Source: Lachnospiraceae bacterium AC2028 (lineage in GTDB: Bacteria > Bacillota > Clostridia > Lachnospirales > Lachnospiraceae). From it: a stretch of 64,000 bases of DNA. The notes under the pieces are model-generated. The model was not told where the DNA came from. It saw nothing but the letters and a program-made list of their open reading frames with translations, and ran no database searches. The stretch covers positions 1 through 64,000 of the forward strand of contig JNJD01000011.1 of NCBI GenBank assembly GCA_000702685.1. The letters run 5' to 3'. Positions 26,989 through 35,398 of this stretch are shown here, piece after piece; the stretch's first letter is position 1, and each line of letters opens with the position of its first letter. The position numbers were made by a program, and so were the translations under genes.

Positions 26989-27823
26989 ATTTTTGAACCT
27001 CCTCAATAATATTTTGCGGAGTGGAAGCCCCCGCGGTGATGCCGATCAGCTTAACAGATTCAGGTAGTTTGTAATCTTGTAAGTCTTCCGGTTTCTGTAT
27101 ACAGACCGTATTCGGACAATTTGCCGAAGCTATCTCATAAAGCCTGCGCGTGTTGGAACTTGCGCTCCCCCCTATGACAATCATGGCATCTGCCGATCTT
27201 GAAAGGACTTCGGCTGCATCCTGCCTGTCCTTCGTTGCTGAACATATAGTGTTCACAACGTTAGCATTATAACCTTTTTTATTTATTATTTCAACAATTT
27301 GTGAAAATTTCTTGTGCTGGAACGTGGTCTGGGCCACGACGGTTATCTCTCCCGAAATCTCAAGGCTTTCGACCTCTTTTTCATCCCTTATCACCGTATA
27401 CGGTCCGTCGCACCATCCGCAGATGCCGATTATCTCGGGATGCGCGGGATTTCCGACTATTACGATGCTCCTGCCTTTTCCGCTCTCTTCAAGGACTATG
27501 TCGTGTATCCTTTTAACGAATGGACAGGTAAAATCGGCAACTTCGCAGCCTTTTTCCTCAAGGATCGCATATATGTCCCTGCCTATCCCGTGCGCCCTTA
27601 TGATGATGCACGCATCCGGCTCAAACCCGGTGCTTACAAGGGTTTCTTTGTCATTAATGACCTTTACTCCCCTGTTTTCCAGATCTGAAACAACGGTCTC
27701 GTTGTGCACGATGGGACCGTAGGTGTATATGGGTCTTCCGCTGTTCAGTTTTTCATAGACGCTGTCGACGGCACGCTTCACACCGAAGCAGAACCCCGAC
27801 GGGTCGGCAAGCTTTATTTCCAT
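26966..27823 (-). CDS. ispH: 4-hydroxy-3-methylbut-2-enyl diphosphate reductase
   Basis: Last enzyme of the MEP isoprenoid pathway, making IPP and DMAPP with a [4Fe-4S] cluster. The three cluster cysteines are visible: Cys12 in PSGFCFGVKRAVD, the Cys in VADFTCPFVKRIHD (about 99) and in VNTICSATKDRQ (about 193). The HNE motif (IVHNETVV) and the RAHGIG motif are also present. The 285-aa length is normal. It lies 61 bases after cmk, as in many Firmicutes, and overlaps the S1 gene. Confidence 0.96.
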   Translation of the reverse strand: MEIKLADPSGFCFGVKRAVDSVYEKLNSGRPIYTYGPIVHNETVVSDLENRGVKVINDKETLVSTGFEPDACIIIRAHGIGRDIYAILEEKGCEVADFTCPFVKRIHDIVLEESGKGRSIVIVGNPAHPEIIGICGWCDGPYTVIRDEKEVESLEISGEITVVAQTTFQHKKFSQIVEIINKKGYNANVVNTICSATKDRQDAAEVLSRSADAMIVIGGSASSNTRRLYEIASANCPNTVCIQKPEDLQDYKLPESVKLIGITAGASTPQNIIEEVQKYVRGIDF

Positions 27824-27884
27824 GATATTCTTTTCCGACGAATCACCGGATCATCAATATTATCAATAGATCACAAATATACGG

Positions 27885-28535
27885 TTATTTGCAGAGCGAG
27901 CAGATCTTTTCGACAACTTCGTCGATGGTCATATCGGAAGTATCGACAAGTATGGCATCATCCGCCTGCTTAAGGGGCGAGATCTCACGTGTCATATCTC
28001 GGTGGTCCCTGTCCTCGATATCCTTCTTTACTTCCTCGAAATCGGGATGTTCTCCCTTTGCTTCGAGCTCGAGAACGCGTCTTTTTGCCCTCACCTCGGA
28101 GCTGGCCGTAAGATAGATCTTAACATCGGCATCCGGCATTACAACGGTACCGATATCACGGCCGTCCATGATAACTCCTCCGCGCTCCGCAAGTCCTCTT
28201 TGAAGAGCAAATATCTGTGCCCTCACTTCGGGAACGGCACTTGTGACCGATGCCGTATTTCCGACTGCCTCTTCACGGAGTCTTCCGGTCACGTTAGTAC
28301 CGTTAAGGTATACGTTCTGGACTCCGTCCTCGTATTTGATATCAACACCGGCGCCTTTGCATTTTTCGGCGACAACGGTTCTGTCGTTAACATCTATACC
28401 GCTTTCGAGAAGATAAAGAGCAACCGCTCTGTACATGGCTCCGGTATCGACATATATAAGATCCATCTTCTTAGCGCAAAGCTTCGCTATGGTACTCTTT
28501 CCGGCACCTGCAGGTCCGTCTATTGCTACGTTCAT
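27885..28535 (-). CDS. cmk: Cytidylate kinase
   Basis: Phosphorylates CMP and dCMP. The 216-aa protein has the P-loop GPAGAGKSTIAK (about residues 7-18), DTGAMYRAVALY, the CMP-kinase insert and DGRDIGTVVMPDADVKIYLTA. Two ATGs are present: 28541 leaves one base after AAGGAG and overlaps the flavoprotein stop, while 28535 has a seven-base spacing and is preferred. Confidence 0.95.
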   Translation of the reverse strand: MNVAIDGPAGAGKSTIAKLCAKKMDLIYVDTGAMYRAVALYLLESGIDVNDRTVVAEKCKGAGVDIKYEDGVQNVYLNGTNVTGRLREEAVGNTASVTSAVPEVRAQIFALQRGLAERGGVIMDGRDIGTVVMPDADVKIYLTASSEVRAKRRVLELEAKGEHPDFEEVKKDIEDRDHRDMTREISPLKQADDAILVDTSDMTIDEVVEKICSLCK

Positions 28536-28537
28536 TT

Positions 28538-29788
28538 TCATTCTCCTTTTATTTCATCAAGATATTCACAGCAGCTTTTGCCCGCAAGGAAGCCTGTGGA
28601 CCAGGCGATCTGCAGGTTAAAACCTCCGGTCAGTGCATCCAGGTCAAGCACCTCTCCCGCAATGAACAATCCGGGTATCAGCTTACTCATCATTGTCTTA
28701 GGAGAAACCTCTTTCACGCTGATCCCGCCTTTGGTGATTATGGCTTCATCATATCCTCTTGTTCCGGTGATATCTATCTCCAGATTTTTGAGGATCCTTA
28801 CGAGTTCCCTGCGTTCTTCCTTTTTGATATCGCAGCATTTCTTATGTTCTTCGATCCCGGATAATGATGCAATGACCGGAACCATCTTAGCCGGAAGAAG
28901 TGAAGGAAGCATATTGATGAAATGTTTTTCGTGATTTTCAGCTATTTCTCTTAACAGTCTGTCATCAAGTTCATCATCCGATAATGCGGGCTTAAGATCA
29001 AGCAAGACCTTGCAGTCATCCGACTTTCTCTTATGATAATAGCTGCTTGCGGAAAGAACCATCGGACCGCTTATGCCGAAATGCGTAAAAAGCATTTCAC
29101 CGAAATCCTCGTAAATAAGCTTTCCGCCGCTGTACATTTTAAGGCCCGTATTCTTAAGCGAAAGCCCCTGCAGATCCCTGCACCAGAGCTGCTTTGTCTC
29201 AAGCGGAACAAGTGAAGGAACACATTCTTTCAGGCTGTGTCCGAGCTTTCCGGCAAATCCGAATCCGTCACCGGTAGATCCGGTAGCCGGATAAGAAATG
29301 CCGCCGGTCGTCAATATAACGGCATCGCAATCAAGCTTTTTGCCGCCTTTGACCGCAACTTCAAAACCGTCTTCATTTGCATCGATGCTCTTTACTTCAG
29401 AGTTCAGTCTTACTTTGACTTTCTTTTCATCCAGCATTTTGGAAAGAGCTTTTATGACATCGGATGAATGATCGGAAACGGGAAAGATACGTCCTCCCCT
29501 TTCCTCCTTCACTTTGCAGCCGTGTTCTTCAAGCAGTCTGCAGATATCGTGATTATCAAATGCGTCAAGCGCACTGAACATGAACTTCGGATTCGACATG
29601 ATATTTTTCATTATCACATCCTTATCCGCCGAATTAGTGATATTGCATCTGCCTTTTCCGGTGATGAAAAGTTTCTTGCCGAGACGGTCATTCTTTTCAA
29701 GCAGGATAACTTCGGTATTTTCTTTTGATGCCGAAACGGCGGCCAACATTCCTGCAGGACCGCCGCCGATTACGATTATCTTATTCAT
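28538..29788 (-). CDS. HI0933/YhiN-family FAD flavoprotein
   Basis: A 416-aa FAD-dependent protein with the dinucleotide motif IGGGPAGMLAAVSASK at residues 6-21, the family motif KKLFITGKGRCNITN and the C-terminal FAD motif GLFIAGEVLDLDALTGGFNLQ. The family is annotated as NAD(P)/FAD-dependent oxidoreductase or aminoacetone oxidase-like; a physiological substrate is not established. It overlaps the regulator upstream by eight bases and cmk downstream by a few, so it is part of the same transcript. Confidence 0.88.
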   Translation of the reverse strand: MNKIIVIGGGPAGMLAAVSASKENTEVILLEKNDRLGKKLFITGKGRCNITNSADKDVIMKNIMSNPKFMFSALDAFDNHDICRLLEEHGCKVKEERGGRIFPVSDHSSDVIKALSKMLDEKKVKVRLNSEVKSIDANEDGFEVAVKGGKKLDCDAVILTTGGISYPATGSTGDGFGFAGKLGHSLKECVPSLVPLETKQLWCRDLQGLSLKNTGLKMYSGGKLIYEDFGEMLFTHFGISGPMVLSASSYYHKRKSDDCKVLLDLKPALSDDELDDRLLREIAENHEKHFINMLPSLLPAKMVPVIASLSGIEEHKKCCDIKKEERRELVRILKNLEIDITGTRGYDEAIITKGGISVKEVSPKTMMSKLIPGLFIAGEVLDLDALTGGFNLQIAWSTGFLAGKSCCEYLDEIKGE

Positions 29789-30722
29789 CTTTGGATCCGT
29801 CAGAAGCCTGTCTTCTGAGTGAATAGTTCAGTATGGGATCATCATCTATGAAATCGATCTCATCATTGAGATATACCTGATAATCATTCCATACGGATTC
29901 GAGCATCTTGAGATTCTTCCTTATCTGCTCGGGTGCTTTGATGCAGAGTGCAACAACTATCGCATTGATCACCGACAGAGGAGCTACAAGCGAATCCACT
30001 ATGGAGACCATATCGGATCTCGCATAGAGATTACAGGTAGAATAAAGAGTCATCGGCGAATGTGCGGAATCGGTTATCGCAATGACCGATGCTCTCCTGT
30101 CATTGGCAAATTCCATTGCCTTGAGAGTTCTCATGGAATATCTTGGAAAGCTGATTCCGACGAAAGCATCCTCTTCGTTGATCCTTATCATCTGTTCGAA
30201 GGTTTCGGTGACGGATGTCGAATTGACAAGCACGCATCCGGGACGGACCATGTTCAGATAAAAGTGAAGGAATGCCGCAAGAGGCTCATTGGATCTGAGT
30301 CCCATTATATAAACATTTCTCGCACGCAAAAGAATATCAACCGTAAGATCGAATGCACTGGGATTCAGATTCTTGATGGTATCGCGGATCTTTTCCATAT
30401 CCGCATTGAGAACCGAAGTAAGTATCTCGGACTGGGTGCTGCGTCCGTATTTTTCATCTATCTTCTGAACTGAAGAAAGTTTATTCTTTACACACTCAAC
30501 GAGCGCTTTCTGAAATTCGGGATAGCCTTCATAACCCAGAGCTGAAGCGAATCTGACGATGGTCGATTCACTTACACCTGTCTCCTTACCTAATTCGGCC
30601 GCTGTCATAAAAACAGCGGTCTCATACTCGTTCTGTATATAAAATGCGATTTTCTTCTGGCTCTTGCTCATGCGGGGGATCATATCCCTTATCCTCATGA
30701 GCACATCACCTCTGAATTCCAT
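29781..30722 (-). CDS. MurR/RpiR family transcriptional regulator
   Basis: A 313-aa regulator with an N-terminal RpiR helix-turn-helix (about 10-85; SKSQKKIAFYIQ, AAELGKETGVSESTIVRFASALGY) and a C-terminal SIS sugar-phosphate-binding domain (about 130-260; VYIMGLRSNEPLAAF, ISFPRYSMRTLKAMEFA). Such proteins sense phosphosugars, but no sugar genes are next to it; it lies instead ahead of the flavoprotein and cmk. An alternative ATG at 30698 has GAGGTGAT upstream and would shorten the protein by eight residues; both starts are plausible. Confidence 0.9.
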   Translation of the reverse strand: MEFRGDVLMRIRDMIPRMSKSQKKIAFYIQNEYETAVFMTAAELGKETGVSESTIVRFASALGYEGYPEFQKALVECVKNKLSSVQKIDEKYGRSTQSEILTSVLNADMEKIRDTIKNLNPSAFDLTVDILLRARNVYIMGLRSNEPLAAFLHFYLNMVRPGCVLVNSTSVTETFEQMIRINEEDAFVGISFPRYSMRTLKAMEFANDRRASVIAITDSAHSPMTLYSTCNLYARSDMVSIVDSLVAPLSVINAIVVALCIKAPEQIRKNLKMLESVWNDYQVYLNDEIDFIDDDPILNYSLRRQASDGSKDE

Positions 30723-30749
30723 ATACTACTCCGTTTTAAAATGAATACA

Positions 30750-30806
30750 GGGACGGTTCTTTCGTTCACCATAACCTTGTGAACGGAGGAACCGTCCCCA
30801 TGTTCA
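30750..30806. repeat. Paired REP-like palindrome (GGGACGGTTC...GAACCGTCCCC)
   Basis: GGGACGGTTCTTTCGTTCAC and GTGAACGGAGGAACCGTCCCC are two inverted copies of the same unit separated by nine bases, with a further GTTCAC at the right. It lies between the TetR and MurR-type genes and could form a long hairpin acting as a weak terminator. Confidence 0.7.
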
Positions 30807-30816
30807 CAGATTCATC

Positions 30817-31365
30817 TCACGCTAAAAATGAATTGTATGCCTTCTCGAGAAGCGACATGGTCTCTTCATCGGTAAGATCATAATCTCCGGAAAGAGTCAT
30901 ACAAGCGGCTCCGTGAATAAAGATCCACATCTTCATGAACATTCCGCCGGGATCCTGGCATCCGGTTTCCTTGGCCATATTGATCTCAGCAACAACGTTG
31001 CCCTCGGCACCGTTCAAAAGCTCATACATGGAGATCCTTCCGGGAATGACATCAACGAATAAAAGTCTGAAAAGATTCTTTTCTTTTCTGGCGAAAGCAA
31101 TATAAGCCATTCCGAGATTGGTAAAGGGAACCTTGCCAATGCGGTCGAAACCTGCGTAGTAATCTCTGAAGAAAGCTACAGCCTTCTCGTATACGGCAGT
31201 CTGAAGCTCGGACATATTCTTATATACCCTGAAAATGGGCTGTGTGGAACATCCGGCTTTTTCAGCAACGTGACGCGCAGTAATTGAATCAGCACCTTCC
31301 GTTCTGGTCATTTCAAATGCAGTGCTGAGTATGTGGTCGATGGTTATGCTTTCTTTACGTGCCAT
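30817..31365 (-). CDS. TetR/AcrR family transcriptional regulator
   Basis: A 182-aa regulator with an N-terminal TetR helix-turn-helix (about 8-53: ITIDHILSTAFEM, ITARHVAEKAGCSTQPIFRVYKNMSEL) and an all-helical ligand-binding C-terminus. The ligand is unknown. A promoter overlapped by a palindromic operator lies 75-100 bases upstream, so it probably represses itself. It has no co-transcribed partner except possibly the MurR-type gene beyond the REP hairpin. The oad/transcarboxylase operon ends upstream, so regulation of that operon is not implied by position. Confidence 0.88.
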   Translation of the reverse strand: MARKESITIDHILSTAFEMTRTEGADSITARHVAEKAGCSTQPIFRVYKNMSELQTAVYEKAVAFFRDYYAGFDRIGKVPFTNLGMAYIAFARKEKNLFRLLFVDVIPGRISMYELLNGAEGNVVAEINMAKETGCQDPGGMFMKMWIFIHGAACMTLSGDYDLTDEETMSLLEKAYNSFLA

Positions 31366-31430
31366 GCAGATTCTTTCCTAACTTTTTGATTGATAGATTA
31401 TTTTGAAAAAACATTTTCTCTCAGAAAAGA

Positions 31431-31459
31431 GCGATTGTTATTTTAACAATAAAAATCGC
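31431..31459. promoter_or_regulatory. Palindromic operator of the TetR-family gene
   Basis: GCGATT...AATCGC outer arms and ATTGTT...AACAAT inner arms form a dyad that covers the -10 box of the TetR promoter (minus strand). Confidence 0.65.
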
Positions 31460-31469
31460 GTCAAGTCAA
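31440..31469 (-). promoter_or_regulatory. Promoter of the TetR-family gene
   Basis: Minus-strand TTGACT (31464-31469), 18-base spacer and TAAAAT (31440-31445); the operator dyad overlaps the -10 region. Confidence 0.7.
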
Positions 31470-31516
31470 GGTTTCACGGATGTTTAACAAAAAAAATTTT
31501 AAAAATTTTTCAAGTA

Positions 31517-31550
31517 CAAAAAAAGTCCGGGTCTTGTTCAGACCCGGACC
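31517..31550 (-). terminator. Terminator of the decarboxylase operon
   Basis: Perfect ten-base arms GTCCGGGTCT / AGACCCGGAC with a five-base loop, followed on the minus strand by TTTTTTTT; located 18 bases beyond the oadA stop. Confidence 0.9.
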
Positions 31551-31567
31551 TTGAAAAATTCGGTTCA

Positions 31568-33004
31568 TTATACGGGATAAGCCTTGTTATCCTTGTCGGC
31601 AAGATTGACATCTACGCCGGTTTCCTGAGCCTGGCGATATTTGAAGAAGTCGATGGCAACCTGAGGGAACAGTGCATATGAAAGCACGTCCTCATCCTGC
31701 TTCTTCCACTCTTTCATCTCAGCCTCAAGAGTAGCAAGCTCGGGCTCGGTGTGGCCGGTAGCCTCTGCACTTCTTGCGGTGGAGCGCTTCTCACCGGGAA
31801 TGACCTTATCGATAACTTCCTGGTTCATGGGCTTAACGGTCTGACCGTAGTTACCGCGAAGGAGATCCTTGAACTCACCTGTAGCCATCTTGTAACGCTC
31901 GCCCATAAGGACATTGAAGATAGCCTGGGTTCCGACGATCTGTGAAGAAGGTGTAACAAGAGGAGGCTCACCGCAGTCCTTACGAACTCTGGGAATCTCT
32001 TCAAGTACGTCTCTGTAACGATTCTCCGCCTTCTGTTCCTTGAGCTGGCTGACCATGTTGGAAAGCATTCCGCCGGGAACCTGATAAAGAAGGGTTTTGA
32101 TGTTAACACCGAGAACCTTGGTGTTCATGAGGCCGCTCTTGATGCACTCATCTCTGTAGGGAGCAAAATAATCGGCGATCTCTGCAAGGAGAGTCTGATC
32201 GTATCCGGTGTCATAGGGAGTTCCCTTGAAGGTCTCGACCATAACCTCGGTAGCGGGCTGTGAAGTTCCGAGTGCGAAAGGAGAAATTGCGCAGTCGATA
32301 ACATCAACACCTGCCTCAACAGCCTTGAGGTAAGTCATGCTTGCAACACCTGAGGTGTAGTGTGTGTGAAGCTGGATGGGAAGATTGGTCTGTTCCTTCA
32401 TAGCCTTGATGAGCTCTGCAGCTCTGTAAGGAAGGAGGAGTCCTGCCATATCCTTGATGCAGATGGAATCCGCACCCATCTCTTCGATCTTCTTAGCCAT
32501 ATCAGCCCAGTACTCAAGGGTGTATGCATCACCGAGAGTATAGGAAAGAGCGATCTGGGCATGTCCTCTGCCCTCTCTCTTTTTGATCTCGTTGGTAGCG
32601 TTAACCGCTTCCTGAAGGTTTCTGAGATCGTTAAGACAGTCGAAGATCCTTATGATATCGATTCCGTTAGCGATGGACTTTTCAACGAAAGCATCAACAA
32701 CGTCATCTGCATAGGGTCTGTATCCGAGAATGTTCTGTCCTCTGAAGAGCATCTGGAGCTTGGTGTTCTTGAATCCGTCACGAAGCTTTCTGAGTCTCTC
32801 CCAGGGATCTTCCTTGAGGAATCTGAGGGATGCATCGAATGTAGCTCCGCCCCAGCACTCAACTGCATGGTATCCTACCTTATCCATCTTCTCGACTATG
32901 GGAAGCATGATCTCGGTAGGCATTCTTGTAGCGATAAGGGACTGATGAGCGTCTCTTAAGACTGTCTCCATGATCCCTACGGGTTTTTTAGTAATTTCAG
33001 CCAT
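31568..33004 (-). CDS. oadA: Biotin-dependent decarboxylase carboxyltransferase subunit (OadA / transcarboxylase 5S type)
   Basis: A 478-aa TIM-barrel carboxyltransferase that moves a carboxyl group from oxaloacetate (or pyruvate in reverse) to biotin. The N-terminal ETVLRDAHQSLIATRM holds the metal Asp, LHTHYTSG holds the two His ligands and CIKDMAGLLLP the lysine that is carbamylated in this family. It ends without a biotinyl domain, which is supplied by the separate protein at 34211. It is the last gene of the operon, after oadB. It could serve oxaloacetate decarboxylase or a transcarboxylase; see the operon finding. Confidence 0.92.
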   Translation of the reverse strand: MAEITKKPVGIMETVLRDAHQSLIATRMPTEIMLPIVEKMDKVGYHAVECWGGATFDASLRFLKEDPWERLRKLRDGFKNTKLQMLFRGQNILGYRPYADDVVDAFVEKSIANGIDIIRIFDCLNDLRNLQEAVNATNEIKKREGRGHAQIALSYTLGDAYTLEYWADMAKKIEEMGADSICIKDMAGLLLPYRAAELIKAMKEQTNLPIQLHTHYTSGVASMTYLKAVEAGVDVIDCAISPFALGTSQPATEVMVETFKGTPYDTGYDQTLLAEIADYFAPYRDECIKSGLMNTKVLGVNIKTLLYQVPGGMLSNMVSQLKEQKAENRYRDVLEEIPRVRKDCGEPPLVTPSSQIVGTQAIFNVLMGERYKMATGEFKDLLRGNYGQTVKPMNQEVIDKVIPGEKRSTARSAEATGHTEPELATLEAEMKEWKKQDEDVLSYALFPQVAIDFFKYRQAQETGVDVNLADKDNKAYPV

Positions 33005-33039
33005 TTTATTATCCTTTCATAAATCCTGTAATCGTAAGA

Positions 33040-34191
33040 TCAAAATACTCCGAACATTGCCATGAATGTACCCGCGCAAACAGCGGTACCGATAACTCCG
33101 GCAACGTTGGGTCCCATTGCATGCATGAGAAGGAAGTTGGTGGGATCTTCTTCGGAACCGACCTTCTGTGATACTCTCGCAGCCATGGGAACTGCGGAAA
33201 CACCTGCGGATCCGATAAGAGGATTAACCTTACCGCCCGTAGCGATACACATCAGTTTTCCGAACAATACCCCGGCCAGCGTTCCGAAAGCAAATGCTAT
33301 AAGACCGAGAACTACGATCTTGATAGTATTCAGGTTAAGGAAAGCTTCTGCGGATGTGGTAGCACCTACGCTGGTTCCGAGGAAAATAACAACGATGTAC
33401 ATCATTGCGTTGGAAGCGGTCTCGGTGAGCTGACGTACAACACCGCTCTCCTTGAAGAGGTTACCCAGCATCAGCATACCGATAAGGGGAGCCGTGGTGG
33501 GAAGAACCATACATACAACAATGGTGATGATGATGGGGAAGAGGATCTTCTCCAGTTTGGATACAGGTCTGAGCTGACCCATCTTGATGGCTCTTTCCTT
33601 CTTGGTTGTGAAGAGCTTCATGATGGGAGGCTGGATAATGGGCACAAGGCTCATGTAGGAATAAGCCGCAACCGCGATGGGTCCGAGAAGTGCGGTCTGT
33701 CCGAGCTTACCTGCAAGGAATATGGATGTAGGTCCGTCTGCACCGCCTATGATGGAGATGGCTGCAGCTGCCTTATCGTTGAATCCCATGAAGATAGCTC
33801 CGAAGTATGCCATGAAAATACCGAACTGTGCGGCAGCTCCGAGAAGGAAGCTCTTGGGGTTTGCGATAAGGGGACCGAAATCCGTCTGTGCACCGACACC
33901 CATGAAGATGAGTGAAGGCAGAATAGCAAGTTCATCGAGCTTGTAGAAATAGTAAAGCAATCCGCCGGCACCGTTGGGAGCTTCCTCTGCGGAGAGGATG
34001 ATGTCGGGATAGATATTTACGAGCAGCATACCGAATGCTATAGGCACAAGGAGAAGCGGCTCATACTGTTTGGCAATAGCCAGATAAAGGAAAAAGCAGG
34101 CAACCGCGATCATTATGTAGTTTCCAACCGAGAGGTTGAAGAACGCTGTCTGATGAACGAGGTTGTCCAGCGTAGTCAAAAAATAACTCAT
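33040..34191 (-). CDS. oadB: Sodium ion-translocating decarboxylase beta subunit
   Basis: A 383-aa membrane subunit that removes CO2 from carboxybiotin and couples it to Na+ export. About nine hydrophobic helices are visible, with the conserved ISIIGGADGPTSIFLAGKL (about 145-163), containing the essential Asp, and NPLIGSAGVSAVPMAARVSQK near the C-terminus. Family length and motifs are intact. It sits between the biotin carrier and oadA genes. Confidence 0.95.
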   Translation of the reverse strand: MSYFLTTLDNLVHQTAFFNLSVGNYIMIAVACFFLYLAIAKQYEPLLLVPIAFGMLLVNIYPDIILSAEEAPNGAGGLLYYFYKLDELAILPSLIFMGVGAQTDFGPLIANPKSFLLGAAAQFGIFMAYFGAIFMGFNDKAAAAISIIGGADGPTSIFLAGKLGQTALLGPIAVAAYSYMSLVPIIQPPIMKLFTTKKERAIKMGQLRPVSKLEKILFPIIITIVVCMVLPTTAPLIGMLMLGNLFKESGVVRQLTETASNAMMYIVVIFLGTSVGATTSAEAFLNLNTIKIVVLGLIAFAFGTLAGVLFGKLMCIATGGKVNPLIGSAGVSAVPMAARVSQKVGSEEDPTNFLLMHAMGPNVAGVIGTAVCAGTFMAMFGVF

Positions 34192-34210
34192 TGGTTACTC
34201 CTTCATTTCA

Positions 34211-34579
34211 TCAGTTGAGGGTTGCAAGAACTGCTCCTGCGTCTACGGAATCACCGGCATTGCAATCGATGCTTGCTACGGTTCCGTCCTGGGGAGCTAC
34301 GCAGTTGATCTCCATCTTCATGGACTCGATAACAACTACGGGATCGCCCTTCTTAACAGCATCGCCGACATTCTTGACAGCCTTAAGTACCTTTCCTGCT
34401 GCTCCGGCTTCAACCTTGATGCTTCCTGCGCCTGCGCTCTTTGCGGGAGCGGGTGCTGCTGCGGGTGCGGGAGCTGCTGCTGCGGGCTTAGCGGGTGCTG
34501 CTACTGCGGGTGCTGCGCCGTTTTCTTCAACAGATACTGCATATGCGGTTCCGTTTACGGTAATGGTATAGTTTTTCAT
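34211..34579 (-). CDS. Biotin carboxyl carrier protein of the decarboxylase
   Basis: A 122-aa biotin carrier. A short N-terminal part (MKNYTITVNGTAYAVSV) and an Ala/Pro-rich linker (about 30-52) lead to a biotinyl domain with the biotinylation motif ESMKMEI (lysine near residue 88). The open frame extends to 34663, inside the oadG-like gene, but the start at 34579 follows GGAGG at good distance. It corresponds to MmdC/OadA-C-terminal/1.3S units and carries CO2 between the two carboxyltransferases and OadB. Confidence 0.92.
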   Translation of the reverse strand: MKNYTITVNGTAYAVSVEENGAAPAVAAPAKPAAAAPAPAAAPAPAKSAGAGSIKVEAGAAGKVLKAVKNVGDAVKKGDPVVVIESMKMEINCVAPQDGTVASIDCNAGDSVDAGAVLATLN

Positions 34580-34598
34580 ATTCGTTTTCCTCCGAGGA

Positions 34599-35384
34599 TT
34601 ATTGTCTCTTGATCTTTCTGATGGAGCGGACCACAAATCCGTCCGTGCTTGTTGTTCCTTCATATGCAGCGATCGCAGCGGCTATGACTGCAACAAGTTC
34701 GCTGTCACCGGCAAGTTCCGCAGTCTCGTTCTTTTCGATCTGCTTAACTGCTCTGTCGATTCCGTCTTCGGTCTTATCCTTCTTCCTGCCCGCACCGGAT
34801 ACAAGCCCGAACAGCGAGATGATGAAAGAGATGACGATGAGCATTACAAAAACCGTGCCCATACCGATAACGGTGTTAAGACCTGCCTTGGACATCTTCT
34901 CGCCCATTGTGTATCTGGCGTTGAATGCGGCACTGGTCATACGGGGATTGTAAAGATCGTTGGTGAAGATCATCTCGACATCTGCGTATCTCTTTTCGCA
35001 TACGCACTCGACATCAACAATGATCTCACTTCCGTCAAGGGTCACAACAGGCTCTCCAATGCTTAATATCGCACCGGTCTCCGCAAGTCCCTTGTCAAAG
35101 CTGTCGATCGCATTTGCAAATGCATATCCGTCAACGTTGAATCCGACATAATCCCTCATGATGGTTTCAAGTTCATCATAAGTGAAATCGGTGTAGGGAG
35201 TGCTGAAAAGAAGATCGGGCTGCTGTGCAATAGCCTCAAGAATATTAATGCCGTAAGATGTTGCTATGCTTCCCGCATTGTTCATTCTCTGAGTCTGGGC
35301 TTCGGTGTAAACGGGTTCCTTACCGCATGCACAGAGGAGAAGTCCGAGGATGACCGACAATATAACGATTCTGAATTTTTTCAT
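34599..35384 (-). CDS. OadG-family gamma subunit with lipoprotein-type extracytoplasmic domain
   Basis: A 261-aa protein. The N-terminus is a lipoprotein signal with lipobox LLLCAC (Cys near residue 20), then an extracytoplasmic domain of about 130 residues, a membrane helix (about 171-193, VIGMGTVFVMLIVISFIISL) typical of OadG/MmdD gamma subunits, and a cytoplasmic tail ending ...DGFVVRSIRKIKRQ. Classical gamma subunits are 80-130 aa and lack the N-terminal domain. The start at 35384 has GGAAGGA upstream. The gamma subunit anchors and stabilises the complex. Confidence 0.85.
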   Translation of the reverse strand: MKKFRIVILSVILGLLLCACGKEPVYTEAQTQRMNNAGSIATSYGINILEAIAQQPDLLFSTPYTDFTYDELETIMRDYVGFNVDGYAFANAIDSFDKGLAETGAILSIGEPVVTLDGSEIIVDVECVCEKRYADVEMIFTNDLYNPRMTSAAFNARYTMGEKMSKAGLNTVIGMGTVFVMLIVISFIISLFGLVSGAGRKKDKTEDGIDRAVKQIEKNETAELAGDSELVAVIAAAIAAYEGTTSTDGFVVRSIRKIKRQ

Positions 35385-35398
35385 ATATATGTCCTTCC

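Noticed and set aside
28538-28541. First ATG of cmk at 28541 as the start
   Set aside because: It is only one base from AAGGAG; the ATG at 28535 has normal spacing.
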